Shown: positions 44,691-57,768, counted from the first letter of the stretch. The stretch: 64,000 bases of DNA from Haliotis asinina (GCF_037392515.1 NC_090280.1:18974001-19038000), one strand, 5' to 3'. Notes: generated from the sequence alone by a model not told the origin. Numbers and translations are program-made.

Positions 44691-44860
44691 GTTCTTCTTC
44701 ATTGTTTCCCTTCATCGCACAGCTTATCGTAGACAACTCATGTCACGTTCCCCTGACATGCACTTTCAAACTCCCCGACATCGCACAATCAAACACGTTT
44801 ACAGTAATACACGGGGGAAAACACTACAAGCGGACAAAATACATATGGTACGAGGATTAA
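44691..44860 (+). CDS. Candidate Ig-like exon, isolated
   Basis: The acceptor 'gttgacttcaccttag' opens a phase 1 frame with NSCHVPLTCTFKLPD, similar to an Ig B strand and to the TLTCYF of the candidate at 34285. The frame stops after 56 codons without an F-strand motif. Weak evidence; it may be an Ig relic. Confidence 0.2.
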
Positions 44861-45383
44861 AACAGTGCATTCATTACATACTTTAGGTCTCACCTTCGCA
44901 TATTGTAATATTTTTCAGAAGCAGCTGATTGCACAAAAACATATACGATGCTGCATTTACTTAACAAATACGAACACGATACCCTGGGTGGGATCAGGAA
45001 TTAGATAAAGTATGACCATGGTGCTGCACGCAACTCTCATAGGGATCGCAATGCAGACTTTAATATCTTCAGACAGTTCTGAACGCGCTTCAGATGTACA
45101 TTCACACACAAAACGATTACAGTTAAAAAACAGAGAGATAAATTAGTAGCAGCAAACACTAATGCAAATTTATTTTGGAAAACACTTTCAACCGTTATCA
45201 CATTCATGTCAGCAATGGATACATCACATCTTTTGCATCCCTGGCGGGTACCCACATTACAAGAAAATTGTTTAGAAAGTCCCTCTTGTTGGGACTTTTT
45301 GTTCGGTAAAGGATTGGTTTACAAAAAGTATACGTGTTGACTGGAGGTTGAAATGGAGGTTTTAGGTCTTGGTATTTTAATAT

Positions 45384-45408
45384 GACAGACAGACAGACAG
45401 ACAGACAG
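45384..45408. repeat. (GACA)n microsatellite
   Basis: Six tandem GACA units at the 3' border of the minus-strand LINE, possibly part of its tail or target. Confidence 0.9.
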
Positions 45409-47410
45409 ATTCTATTCAGTAATATTGGCCACCAGGGCCATGTTACAACTATTGTTACAACACGTTTGTTGTCACGTAGTAACATAACAGAAAAGTTATA
45501 TCTAAACACCGTTACAGTTGTTTTGAGAATACACATTTCAGAAATGCTGCTATTGCTTTAACGGTATGTCTGTTTTGTGAATTGTGAATTTGGCAAATTT
45601 ATCATTTGGAATGTACATACATATTTGCCATAGAGAAATCTTAAATAGTTTATTCTCAAATCATTAACTTCTGGACATTGTAGTAAAATATGAAATTCAT
45701 CCTGGACTTGTCCTGAGTTACAATGGTTATACAAAGTGTCCTGTCTTTCAGCATCCTTATTTTGTCTGGTTGCATTCACGTTCAAATTATGCAGGAAAAT
45801 TCGAAATTTACAAAATACCTTCAGTAACGTTATCATGAAACAGGTACTAAAATGCGCTTCAGGGTAGTATCCTAATTTTACAAGACTATAATTACTTAAA
45901 AATGTAAAGCTTGTACATTGCCTAGTCAATTTTGGATATAAATATCCGTTAACCTTTGTTTGAACATTTACAGGAATAATTTTTCGTCTCCAACAGTTTG
46001 GTATACCCATACGTGTGAATACCCACAAGCAAACAGCAAGAGACCGATATCTGAAACCCAGTTCCTTTTACCTCTGTCATCTGGATCTTTCAACATGTTA
46101 TAACATTGATGCGGATACTTGTTTACGCTCATTCTAACCAATTTAGTTTACGCTCATTCTAACCAATTTAGTCCAATAGTTAACAGCACTGCATCTACTT
46201 AAAACAAACATATTGTTGCGACCAATTCGCCGAATATTGTCTTATTCCTTGCGAATTTGCCAACATACACAGGGAACGTTTGAAACAGGATGTTTGCACC
46301 TTTTCAATACAGTCATAAATATTGAAGACCCCACATTTCGATGCATAAATAAATTAGGTGCAACGTTACCATAAAAAATGTTACATGCTGTCGAAATAGA
46401 CAAGAACTTATCAGGGAAACAGCTTTAGAAGCCTGCAATGTACGCTGTGGACCAAAAAAAAAGCCTGGATGAGAACATGATGCCTAAATATTTATAATAC
46501 GATAAAATTTTTAATTGTACCATACCAATAGTTTGTTTTTTGCAACTATTCCCCCATTTCTGAATACGACTATATCTGTCTTATCCAAATTTAACTGAAG
46601 TCCCAGTTTTGAACAGAATGAATGCAGGACATTTAACTGACTTCGCAAATTTACAACGGTGTAGGAGAATAAACAATATCATCAGCAAACAGAAGCAGCA
46701 TAATATCAATTACACTCTCAGATACAAATATATCTTGAAAGCATTTTGCAAACAAGTCATTTACTAATTCATTTACAAAGAAAATGAAAAGAATAGGGCT
46801 GAGGACACAGCCTTGGCCAACACAACTGGAAATAGAAAATGACCGTGTTTGGCAAGTTCCAATAATGACAGATGTACACATATTTTCCAAAACCTGGAAA
46901 TTCTACCATGGCAACATTTACTTAATAACAAGGAGAATCACTTTGCCCTTTCCACATAGTCACATATGCTTTCTTGAAATCTACAAAAGCACAGTAAAAG
47001 CGACCTTTCGGTTTAGACAAATGACATCATCAACTGTCGGAATCCAGTTTCTGCTTCTGATAATATATTTGTTTTATCTATATCTATCCATATCCTTAAA
47101 CGCCGTTCTAGAATCGATGTAAACGGGTTTTCAAATACTGCCCAGTAGCGAAATGCCTCTATAATTTGATGGGTTGCTTCTTGGTCCAGCCTTGTATAAA
47201 GGAAGAATAACAGCCTGATTCCATGCTTCAGGGGATACACCACTATCAAATATTCTATTACAAAGTAAGGTTAAATATGGAGTGAGGGGTTCTGATGATA
47301 TCTTTCTGCAGGTATGCCATCTTCTCCGGGAGATTTTCCTCTCTTAAGATTTTTAATTCTTCCGTTGTTTCTTCCTAGGTTTAAGGGACAATTAGAAACA
47401 ATAACACTGA
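45409..47410 (-). mobile_element. Decayed LINE, minus strand
   Basis: The minus strand shows VGQGCVLSPILFIFFVNEL and LLLFADDIVYSP (46651-46890), and the C-terminal VQDEFHILLQCPEVNDL (45558-46028). Many stops and shifts break it. Its 3' end resembles that of the LINE at 29386, so both belong to related families. Confidence 0.75.
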
Positions 47411-47487
47411 CCGTAATCAACGAGGTATTGTGGTGAGGTTGCCAAGTGTTGAAAGCGTTCAGTCGTCCCGAGTTCGATTACTCACAA

Positions 47488-47990
47488 GAGTGTGTATTTT
47501 CTGTATATTTGTTATTAATTCAGTATTAATTATTATTGGGTCACAATGTTTAGGGTTTTGAATATTAATTATGATGGGTCACATTTCGTTTTAATATCTG
47601 GTCAACACTTTTATAATTCCTGTTTTCCGGAATTTATCTGCTCCTAGTTTCGATGTGTCTACTTTCGGAAGAATTATTCTAGGGCATTCTACAGTGTTGA
47701 CGATGTTCGTTTGTGCCCGAACGTTCAGGAAATGACTTAGTTTATAATATATAATATATAAATAGGCTGGTTGCCGTGTGGAATGCGACACTCACACTAA
47801 TTCATATTTTACTGGAATTACTGCCTACACTCTTGATCATCGAAACCCGTCAACGCCAGATCTACATTATCTGCTGTCGCACCGATCGCTGTGTTGACAT
47901 TCTGCCATAGTTGATTCTCTCACACACCAAGGCTTTTGTGAGTTTGCTATATTGTATTTTGTGACCCATGAAATGTATTTTGGGCCTGTG
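47488..47990. repeat. Dispersed repeat, copy 1 (LTR-like?)
   Basis: Direct match to 57036-57390, with shared 'gagtgtgtattttctgtatat', 'atgatgggtcacatttcgt' and 'ggtcaacac'. This copy has an internal duplication of the 'gggtcaca' region. It could be a solo LTR or a non-autonomous DNA element; no coding content. Confidence 0.6.
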
Positions 47991-49270
47991 GCAGTTTACT
48001 GGAATCAGATTCTGGATCTGACTCTCTGACACCATCAGCATTGAGTGTATTAATAACTCATTCTTCCCATTCTGTATATAATTTATTTCGAATGTGTAAA
48101 TACAGTTTCATGTTATATCTTTCGTCTGATCAAATCTGTTTCCCAAAAACTGAAACTGACAGAAATGTGCCCTGTGGCCATTCAAATTTGATAGTTTCAT
48201 GTGGTTTGCACATGGCTGGGTGGGTTTAAATGGTGACATTATTAATTCAAGAAATTTGAATTTCACAAATATTGACTAATAATGAAATTATGAAAACATT
48301 TCTAATGCTTCCACAACATTACTATTGCAAAGATACCTTAACAGACCAAACTTAACAGGCCAAGGTCGAAGCCATGTAATCAGAATCCGATCAGGAGGTA
48401 CCTTTCTTCAGGAGCTCTGAATCATTAATCGGCAACTATATTTACAAGAGCAGTTTTGTTTCCTAAGAAGCAGATACAAGGGATCATTTGATATATAGTT
48501 CTTTTTTTACCAAGGGTTCTGAAGCACTCTTCTATTTCTAGAGGTCCGACAAATTCGGTCCACGGGCTTAACGTCAGTGCAAAGGAAGAACCCGCCTTAA
48601 CCTTCCTCAGACATTCCGTTTGGTGTGTAGGGGAAAATTGTGTATATGAATGGATCACTGAAAATCATTGGTGACACCAGCTGTTCAAGAAAAGGTAATG
48701 CCTTCCATTCACATGATTTGGTTAAACATAGAATTTTGATTTGCGTTGTCATGCTACGGCGACCAGCAAGCACACCAGGCAATGCAAATGATCGATGGAC
48801 ACTGTAAAATCGTATTAGACAATTTGGAAATTTCAGCGAAGTGCAGCAGTAATGAGATGTCGATTAATTCAGTGAATAAAAAGCTGGGAAATAAATTTGT
48901 ATCAGCACTTTGGTGGCCTGTTTACATGTCTCCCACTGGCCATTTTGTTTTAAATTTCTTCCTTGTGGGATTATTGATATGAATTGATTAACATCATACA
49001 TACATATGCATAGCATGAAAAGTCATAAATGAAATCATATTAATTAGATTTTTGTTCTTATTTTGAAATTCAATAGTACATTTTCAGCCACTTAAAGTAC
49101 TACACCAAAACTGTTTTTAAAAAGCACATACAAACTGCACTGAAAAATAGTTCATCAACACAGATGTTACAGGTGCCGTGCCTTCATAAACGTGACTCCT
49201 GCTTTACTTGAAATTCGCGTGATGGGTGTCTGCGCGGTGCCGACATCGTGTAGTGGACACCTGCACTGTG
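47991..49270. other. Stretch without recognised genes
   Basis: AT-rich, no exon or nameable repeat. Confidence 0.35.
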
Positions 49271-49562
49271 CAGATATATCGTAACAGGTACCCGTGTTCT
49301 GCAGATATAACATAATGTGTACCCGTATTCTTCAGATATATCATTATGGGTACCCGTGTTCTGCAGATATATCATGAAGGGTAACCGTGTTTAACAGATA
49401 TATCATGATGGGTACCCGTGTTTAAGAGATATGTCATGATGGGTACCCGTGTTTAAGAGATATATCATGATGGGTACCCGTCTGTGATAGATATATCATG
49501 ATGGGTACCCGTGTTCTTCAGATATACCATGATTGGTACCCGTGTTTAAGAGATATATCATC
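49271..49562. repeat. 31-bp tandem repeat, about nine copies
   Basis: Units close to 'cagatatatcatgatgggtacccgtgtttaa'. Two more diverged copies at about 49636-49702 follow a 75-base interruption. Confidence 0.95.
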
Positions 49563-49854
49563 ATATTCATATGTATTTATATTCGTCCAACTTTTAAATG
49601 CCCTTCAAAAACTTCATGGCTACATAATTATGTCTACAGATATATCGTGATAGGTACCCATGTTGTACAGACGTATCGTGCTGGGTGCCTGTGTTCAATG
49701 AGAACCTTAAAACCTTTTTTTACTAATACGGAAAAATAGAATTTTAAAATAGGTCTTACATTATGTATTAAGGCGCTCAATATGGGAGGCAACTCTTGTA
49801 AGCTTAACTATCACCTGCACTTCTGGAGGTACAAATGCATAATTAATTGAATGA

Positions 49855-50010
49855 CGTCCTTATGAATGAAACCCCGGCACTAAAATTACTCATGTCGACA
49901 TTTAATTAGACAGAATGTACCTTTTTGACAAAAGTTCACCATTCTCTCCCGCGAACGATATTTCAACCAATCAGAGAATCGCGTCGCCATGACGTAATAT
50001 GACTTATGCC
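49855..50010. repeat. Dispersed repeat shared with 59187-59330
   Basis: Shares 'atgaaaccccg', 'cccgcgaacga' and 'tgacgtaatatga' in the same order and orientation as the later copy. Confidence 0.6.
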
Positions 50011-50786
50011 AATGATGGGCCAATGACTAGGAATTTGCATGACATAGCTTGTAACAAACAATTTCCTTCTCCTAAGAGAGGTGGGTGTCAATATATACTC
50101 ACTCCTTGCATTTGCAATATTAGTGCAACTTCCATGCACGTAGCAAGCCATTTGTATTTGTATAAGCCTGATAGGTATCAGGTACCTGATGATAAACCTC
50201 CATGTTTAGATACTATTGAGGGGTTGCCGAACATTTTTCTGTCAACAATCACGAAAAGCTCGCACGTTTTTTAAATAATGGTACCTTCGCCCCTGACTTC
50301 GACCACAACTTCACGTTCGAGGAAGAAATGTTATGTGTCATGCAAAATGCCTTCTGTCATCGATCACTTACTACAACTAGTAAGTAGTTTTGATTTTTTA
50401 ACCTTGTGAAAACAAAATTAGATAGGATTTTCCATCTTGGAAGCGAGATGGGGGTCGACCTATCCTTTTTATTATATAATGCAGGCTTCCACAACGGTCG
50501 CTTCTCGCTCACAAACAACACATTTAGAACGAACGGATGGATCCCGTGGATATCTGAACATGGTCACACCATCAGCTGTCACTTGGGTGCTATTTCCGCA
50601 AACGCAACTATTCGACATGACTTTTATGACGTCAAGATATCAGCAAAATGGCGAGTTTGGTCCACACTGTATATACAACTAACTGAAAATCCTTTCTGTT
50701 ATTACGTCACATTACGACGAGAAGAAGTCGATATTTGGCAAAATTTAACCACTCTGTATTAATTAACCACAATTGTTATAAGAATG
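50011..50786. other. Stretch with an unassigned open frame
   Basis: A 118-residue plus-strand frame at 50406-50762 has no recognised domain and no splice or start support. It is probably part of the neighbouring dispersed repeat. Confidence 0.3.
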
Positions 50787-50788
50787 TA

Positions 50789-52085
50789 CAGTGTTCCCAG
50801 AAATTATTGAGAAAATCTTTGCTTTTTTTCTAATGATGCTAAGATTGGAAAAAGGGCTTTCACTATGCACTAAGCATACTAAATAAGGGAGACAACTCTT
50901 GAAGGCTTAGAAGGCAGCTCATTACGTCAAGAGTTATCTCCTTTGTCTGAGCAGACGGCTTCCTGTGTTGACATGGCAGAATTTACAACAAGAGAGAAAA
51001 GAAAGCTCATTCTAGATGATTTTGACAGTGGTGAGGCTGATGCTAAAGTGTTAGCTTTTAGACATGGTATTCCTCTGTCTACAATATACAGAACTTTGAA
51101 GAATATTCAAACAGGAACCGGGATAGAGCACAAAGCAGGGGCAGGTCGGCCTAGGAAATTCAGTGTTGTGGATCGCCGAAGACTTGGGCAGATTGTGAGT
51201 AGGGGCAAATTGAAAAGTGTTGAGAACATCAGAAATGAAATAATTAGCAGAGGAAGTCCTCAGGTATGCAATGAAACAGTTAGGCAGGAATTACAGAGAC
51301 TTAATTGGGCGAAAAAACGTGGAATTCACTCGCCGTTGATGAAAGATGCACAAAAGGAAAAACGTTTAAACTGGTGTCGGGTTCATGAAAATCAAGATTG
51401 GGATAATGTTTTCTTTTCGGATGAAAGTTCTGTTTGGCTTTTCCCTAATTGTGTGAAAATTTGGACCAAAGATACTGTCAAACCTATCTACCAGCGACCC
51501 AAACATAGACCGAAGTTTCACATGTGGGGTGGCATATCGGCTCGCGGAGTGACGCCATTGTGTGTTTTCACGGGAAAATTGACAAAAGAAAGATACGTTG
51601 ACATTCTAAACGGTCACCTTCTTCCGACAGCATAAACATTGTATGAAGATGATTGGATTTTCCAGCATGATAATGATCCAAAACACACTGCGCGCTACAC
51701 AAAACAGTGGTTGTCGGGCGAAAATGTTCAAGTTTTAGACTGGCCCAGTTACAGCCCAGACCTAAACCTAATTGAGAATGTGTGGGGAGTCATGAACGAC
51801 AGAATAAACCAAAAGGGACTGAGAAATATTGAAGATATGAAGGCCGAGGTGGTCCAATATTGGGATACCCTGTCACACGATTACCTACAAACTTTGATGG
51901 GTAGTGTGCCTAGGCGTATTCACGCATGCATTGCTGAGCGAGGAGGTCTAACAAAGTACTAAAACAAGACTGAGACTGTAAAAGGATGATGTTTTAACAT
52001 GTTTATGTAAGTAAAACGCCAGAAGTTAATAAACGTAATGAGTTACATGACGCAACATGATTCTCAATAATTTCTGGGAATACTA
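50789..52085 (+). mobile_element. Tc1/mariner transposon, full length
   Basis: The terminal inverted repeats 'cagtgttcccagaaattatt' and its complement 'aataatttctgggaatact' bound a 1297-base element. TA dinucleotides flank it at 50787-50788 and 52086-52087. It carries a DD34E transposase interrupted by one in-frame stop. The near-intact state suggests recent activity. Confidence 0.92.
50943..51962 (+). pseudogene. Tc1-like DD34E transposase with one premature stop
   Basis: Starts within an open frame; the likely ATG begins MAEFTTREKRK at 50973. Order: N-terminal helix-turn-helix (PLSTIYRTLKN), AGRPRKF linker, first catalytic Asp in FFSDESSVW, second in FQHDNDPKHTARYT, Glu in SPDLNLIENVW, with 34 residues between the last two. 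The only lesion is TAA at 51633-51635, in frame with the rest. A cut-and-paste enzyme inserting at TA; this copy needs readthrough or another source. Confidence 0.9.
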
Positions 52086-52199
52086 TATTTGGTATTCAGC
52101 TTATGATTAACCACAAGTATTGCATGAATGTGTAATGGTTAAAAGATTACACACAAAAAAAAACAACAAAATTTATTCGTTCTTTAAGAATGAACCTTC

Positions 52200-52940
52200 C
52201 TATATTAAGAGACATCTCCCTTGGTGTAGCAGGTTTCTTTGTTGACATGACAGATTTGAGAGCAGAACTGTAGAGAGAGAAATGAAAGTCTGTTCTATAT
52301 GATTTTTAAAAGTGTTGTGACTAAGGCAAAACATGACGGCTGGTAAACATGACACTCTTCTGTGTACAGAATTTTGAAGAATAATCAGGAATTGGGATTG
52401 TGCACGAGACAGGGGAAGAGAGACCAAGGAAATAGAGTACTATGAATCGAAAGTGGCGGCGAGTGGTCCTGTGCCTAGTGCTCAGATCACAGATCAGTTG
52501 AAGATAAGCACTGGAAAGTCCTTGGATGGGTGGCCGTGTTTGACTCCTGAGAGTTTCTAGGACATAGGTCCTGCCCCATAAGGAAGCACATGTGCCCCAT
52601 GTGGTCTCACCTTAGGCAAGTGAATTTGTTCAAAATGGCCTCTGTTCACCCAGCAGAAAATGGGTACCCGGTGAGTCATGTGACTGTAACCTTCTAACGC
52701 CTAACAGGCAGCTGGGTTATCCGGGGTAATAATGATGATCAGTGTGTGCATGCTTGCATGGATATTAGCGCATTATAATGCTTCACGTTATTATTATTTG
52801 AGGCGACATGATGAGATTGTGACTTTAGAAAAGACTGAAGGTAGATGTAGTCCTCGGGTATGTGAATAAATCCTTAGACAGGAATTGCACAACGTCTCTG
52901 CGCCACAAAAGTTAGATCAACTGTTGCGGGAATCGCAAGA
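52200..52940 (+). mobile_element. Decayed relative of the adjacent Tc1 element
   Basis: Bases 52210-52460 align by eye with the start of the neighbouring transposase region: 'gttgacatgacagat' against 'gttgacatggcagaa', and 'acagaattttgaagaataatcagg' against 'acagaactttgaagaatattcaaa'. A further match is at 52820-52910. About 300 bases at 52490-52790 are an unrelated insertion carrying 'atgggtacccggtgagtcatgtgac'. Confidence 0.65.
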
Positions 52941-54339
52941 GGAATGGAAATGCGTTCCACAATGGTGAATTCAACAGCATATTCCGTTCATACCGAGACG
53001 CTGCAGGATAGTTTTGAGAGCTCATTCACCCCCTGGAACCACTGTCCTGCAGAATGCAGTGATGGGGTGACGGTCCGCCTTGGTGGCGAATGTATGATCG
53101 GTGTCAACATCTAGTCACCGTTTGTGAAACACGAACAGTGTGGTTGAAATATTAGCATTTCACGAATGCACAGGATGTGGTGATTATAAATAGGAAGTTT
53201 CAAGTTGGCAGGTTAAACATGAAAGAAGCAATCGTCGATTATCGACAGAACATATCTTTTCACGTAGACAAATACTAACTTAAAGTGTTTTTCATAATGG
53301 TTTGATTTTACAGCATTTCAATGAGCAGATATTGTTAATGATACACTTTTCCACATATATGTGACGTCTTTGCCCTATTGAATGCATAATATTCATTTGA
53401 TCTATCTAAATGTGATCGTGAAGTGATCGGGGTCCAATGACTGTGCACCCACTGTGCATGCTTGCAGTGACCGTATTTTTGTCTTGCAGTGATAGGTATC
53501 GTACAGTCTTTTCAAACGTGGGCATGGACCATGAAGAAGTGAAGATGACTGAAATACATCGTCTGGATCTAAGCTTTATTGGCATAGAATCAGAAACTAA
53601 AGTCCCAGTGCGAGAAAGGACTGAGACGGCACAACACACGTTAATGAAAAAATTACTTTCTCGGCACTTGTGCGCGTGCTTCACGAACACATGGCTGTCC
53701 CTTTCTCTGCACTCCTCCCTCGTAACAAACAGTGAACTGTGAATATTTTAATATGATAAACGACTTTTATTTTTAGAACACAAAATCCTCACAGAGATGG
53801 TTTGATGGTTTGATTATGATCAGCGTTTCACTGAGTATGCCATGTTTAACAGTTTCCGTGTTTGATTGCAATTCGTCCTCTTTTAAGCCAAACGGTCTAT
53901 AGTCGTCATTAATAAAGGTTCAAACGATGTACAGCCTAACACAAACCTAGAAACTTTTATACGAAACGATAGAACTAAGAGTGTAATCGTAATGTTTATT
54001 ATCACACTTCACGTCTAGATGTCGCTTTGTTGCGATTGGCAAAGCGCTTTCCTGTTATTTTCAATGTAATCCGCTTACAAGTGCGTAACATTTTCTATGT
54101 ACCCCGCAGCTGGGAATACCGAACTCATGTGGTACTTCGTTGTTGTAATTCTTTATCTCGAGTTACACTGAATCACGTACGATATACGGAAATTGCCGAT
54201 ATTTTGCGGATGCGATGGAAGGGAGATAACTCTAAATTGGGTGTCTTAGCAAATTCTAGCAATGGCTACAAAAGGTTTTGTACCCTTGCTTCAAACAATT
54301 CAAAGTTAACATAGCGAACATAAACAAACATCGAGGATA
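52941..54339. other. Stretch without recognised genes
   Basis: No domain in any frame. Short frames at 53437-53742 and 54027-54314 lack supporting signals. Confidence 0.35.
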
Positions 54340-54700
54340 CATCAACCCATGCTCGCCTACTGGCCAGTGAATAACTTGTATTGTGTGTATGCTAAAAAGT
54401 GGCTACATGGGTTTGTTATCCTGGGGAGGTGGAGAGGAGATACAATCAATGCCTTGTCTGTCTGTCCTCTGCCGACCACATTGGACGTACAAATTGAATC
54501 TGCTTTCATCTGTGAAGAGCACACGAGACTACTGGCCATGATGTCTACTCCATCTCAAACCCGCTTGCCTGTGACGTGGTGTTAGTGGTGTCAGTGGTGT
54601 AAGTGGTGGACGAAATGTCGCCTACAGTCCAACTGCCTTTAAACGTGGACGACCGGTGCTCCTGGATATCCTTACATTGTTAACACTGAAGTGTTTTGTT
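54340..54700 (-). mobile_element. Decayed Tc1-like transposase fragment
   Basis: The minus strand encodes RVLFTDESRFNLYVQCGRQR, the first catalytic aspartate region of a Tc1-type transposase. It is in a different family from 50789 and 57842. No other catalytic motif is visible. Confidence 0.6.
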
Positions 54701-55299
54701 GGAAGATCTGCTGCGTTAACGAATCGGTGTCATAACGCAGCGTTAATCATGTGCCTATCATCTAAGACTGCTGAATTCTTGAAATCTCCGTCACAGTCTA
54801 CCAACATCACCCTGACTAACATAAAAGCGGATAGCAACCTACTGTTGCATTTGACCAGGCCTATGGTCTGACACTCCCACATTCCCTGAACCAGATTATT
54901 TTCCCTACATCCTAGCCTCCCAGCAATGCTAGTCCTAAATGAAGCAAGTCCACATTTCCCCAGGTTCAGAATCCCTGGTCTCCATGGGGCTCCTTTTCAT
55001 TTTAAAATAGGTTTGTTGCTTGCCATAAAAAAATTAATTATCTATGCAGAGACTAAGCATTAGTCTAGGTCTGACATCTTTCAACAAGTGTCAACCAATG
55101 GATTTCTATGTCGACATTTTGAATAAAATGTGTGCCATTTGTAAAATATGGTAAGGTTTGTAAACAAAACCAGTTGTATTTGTTTGAAACAAAAACGAAG
55201 ATTTTAAGACATTTAAGAATTGATGTTACTAATAGCTTGGTCCTTCATTAATGACGCTAGCAAACTTAGGGGTGAATTTAGCCCTCCTTCAACACCATT
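54701..55299. other. Stretch without recognised genes
   Basis: Nothing recognisable on either strand. Confidence 0.35.
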
Positions 55300-55467
55300 A
55301 CTGTGGCGGTTGGGTATCCTAGAAGTTAAAGCGTTCGCTCTTCACGCCGAACACCCGGGTTCGATTTCCCATATGGCGTGAAGCCACAAGGTGTGAAGAC
55401 CATTTCTGGTGTCCCCCGACGGCAAATTGCTGGGATATCGCTAAGGGCGGCGTAAAACTAAATTCAC
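55300..55467 (+). repeat. SINE family A copy, near complete
   Basis: Runs from 'tgtggcggttgggtatccta' through 'acacccgggttcgatttcccatatgg' and 'accatttctggtgtcccccg' to 'ggcggcgtaaaactaaattcac'. One of the best-preserved copies. Confidence 0.8.
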
Positions 55468-56739
55468 AATACTGGTATTGATGGTACCAATGACGTGTAA
55501 TTCTATTAATATATTTGGAACTACAAATATCCCTGAATACGTCTTATGAATATTATTCAGAGAATATTTAATTAGTACAAAAAGTACGAATTGTTCTCTT
55601 TCCACGTCTCACATGATACACGGATTGATTGTATGTACTCCACATTGAGGAAACCTTTCGTGTCTACATGTTTGTCTGTGTGGTGACCACTGACCAGTGG
55701 GTCAACAACAAACCTCTGTGAGTAGTTGTATGTTAATGGAAAGTCGGAGTATGACGCATATTTCCGCCAAATGACATCACTGATAAATTTTCACACATTG
55801 GCGATACATCCAGCGGTTTGCATAGCGGACAAGCTATGGCTTATGGTACTATGGGTAGTGATTTTGTGTTTCTGCAGGTGGGTAATGTCTCTTTAGTACC
55901 CTCAAACTGGCTTGATATACATTGTCATACGTGTACGCATTTCTAAATATGAATCACTGCCCTTGTTTTATTAAGCGTTACGGTCATTGTCTCTATTTTC
56001 AAATCTCCGTATTTCTGCACACAGTGATTGCAGAAATGTCATCCATAGAAGGGCAATATCCACACCTAACCCCTTCACTCATGTTGCTAAGTCTGCAACT
56101 GACTGGACAGAGTCAAGAATAGGCTCATTAATTCTGTTGCGTGAACTTTGTACCTTGAAGAACTGAATGTAAGTTAAAACCATTAGTGTAGAAATATTTA
56201 TTGGATCTTTTAAAGTCATAACAGGGGCAAGAGAAGAAGTAATGGAGAGAATCTTCCCATGGGTACAAATGGTTGGATTATTTGAAATGATGTATGTCTA
56301 TCTTCGAGTCACTACAACCCAACCTGAGACGTGCATGGAGTATTTGACAAAATCTAGATCCAAAGTTTTTATCAAAGAGAACATTTCCGTGTTTGGTCTG
56401 TTGTGTTTTGAATGGATTTACTGATTGCAAGTTAATTATTTCGGGTGGCAAATGGTTTCATACATGTATATTGTCTGGTAAGAAGGACCAAGCATACGAC
56501 TATGTATGGCAGCGAATTGTGCGAATACGATCAGTATTTCTCAGACTGTAAGAATGTAAAGCTAAAACATGTATGGGATTAAATCATAGAAGCCGTTTGG
56601 GGTAAGGTTATTATTCATTTTGTAGAATAAAGTATGTTTCTTCATTTCTATACGCTCAACTAATGGTATGAAATTGGATTCATTGTGGATTATTTCATGA
56701 CTAGTTCCTTTCACGGCTCCACAAAGTGTTCTTAGAGCC
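55468..56739. other. Stretch without recognised genes
   Basis: AT-rich, nothing recognised. Confidence 0.35.
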
Positions 56740-57035
56740 CCTAATTGTAAATTTTATAGAATCATAACTTGCTCTTTCGTACAGTAGCCCCATATATGGC
56801 AACAACAGTTGAGGTGTGGAAGTATAAAATAGGTATCTATACATTCTAATGTATGTCTAGTTAATCTAAATTTATAGCTTTTTAAACAGTTTACCATGGG
56901 ACATAGAACCTTTACTAGTTCTTCAGTTTGATGTTTCCAATAACAATCCTTTTGAAGATAAATGCCTAAATGTTTGTGGAAATGCACCTCCTTTACCTGA
57001 GTTCTTTTCATTTGTATGGGTGAACATACTGTTCC
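56740..57035 (-). mobile_element. LINE fragment, part after the catalytic site
   Basis: The minus strand encodes KEVHFHKHLGIYLQKDCYWK and HLNCCCHIWGYC. It is continuous in logic with the fragment at 57510-57768; the repeat between them split the LINE. Confidence 0.65.
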
Positions 57036-57390
57036 GAGTGTGTATTTTCTGTATATTTTGTTATTAATCAAGTAATAATTATTATGATGGGTCACATTTC
57101 GTATGGTACATGGTCAACACATTTAAGATTTTAGCAGCAGGCTTTCCGGAAGTGCTTCAGAGTTACCTCCTCTTGAGTTTGTTGGGATACGGACATACAT
57201 TCACTGGAGAATATATATCATTCTGCATCCGTCAGCGCCTGATCTACAGATCGCTCACTGTGTTACATTCTCCATATAACTGTTTCTCTCTCGCACAAAG
57301 ACTTTGGTGAGTTCACTATAAATTTTGGGACCCATTGCCTTAGATTTTGTCTCATTTGTACTGTACTTGAAATCGATATTGTGAAATTGA
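57036..57390. repeat. Dispersed repeat, copy 2 (LTR-like?), inserted in a LINE
   Basis: Matches 47488-47990. It starts with 'gagtgtgtattttctgtatat'. It separates two pieces of one LINE reverse transcriptase, so it arrived after the LINE. Confidence 0.6.
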
Positions 57391-57509
57391 CTTGAGACTT
57401 TGTACAGCTTACTCTCTTAGCTAAATAATACAATACATGAATGTTTTAGACTTGTCTTTTTTCTGTTTTGCTTGTTTGCAGGGCATTTCTTACACCTTTT
57501 GTCACGGCA

Positions 57510-57768
57510 AATTCTTAAACGTAACAAAATGGAGAGATTTACTTTGCGGGAGAATAAAATGGTTTCATTTTTGTTGGAATACAATTTACTTGACACATAT
57601 CGGCCCAATCAGAAATACGATTTAAGTAATTATTCAAAATTCGTGTTGCTTTGTCTGGATCTTCTTCAATTATGCGCACACATGTGTCATCAACAAACAG
57701 TCGAATATTGCTGTTGATGTCATCTACAATATCATTTATGTATTTTGAGAACAGATGTGCTATATATA
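57510..57768 (-). mobile_element. LINE fragment, catalytic region
   Basis: The minus strand encodes LFSKYINDIVDDINSNIRLF and VDDTCVRIIEEDPDKA, with the catalytic F/YADD changed to FVDD. It ends where a Tc1-like element begins. Confidence 0.7.
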
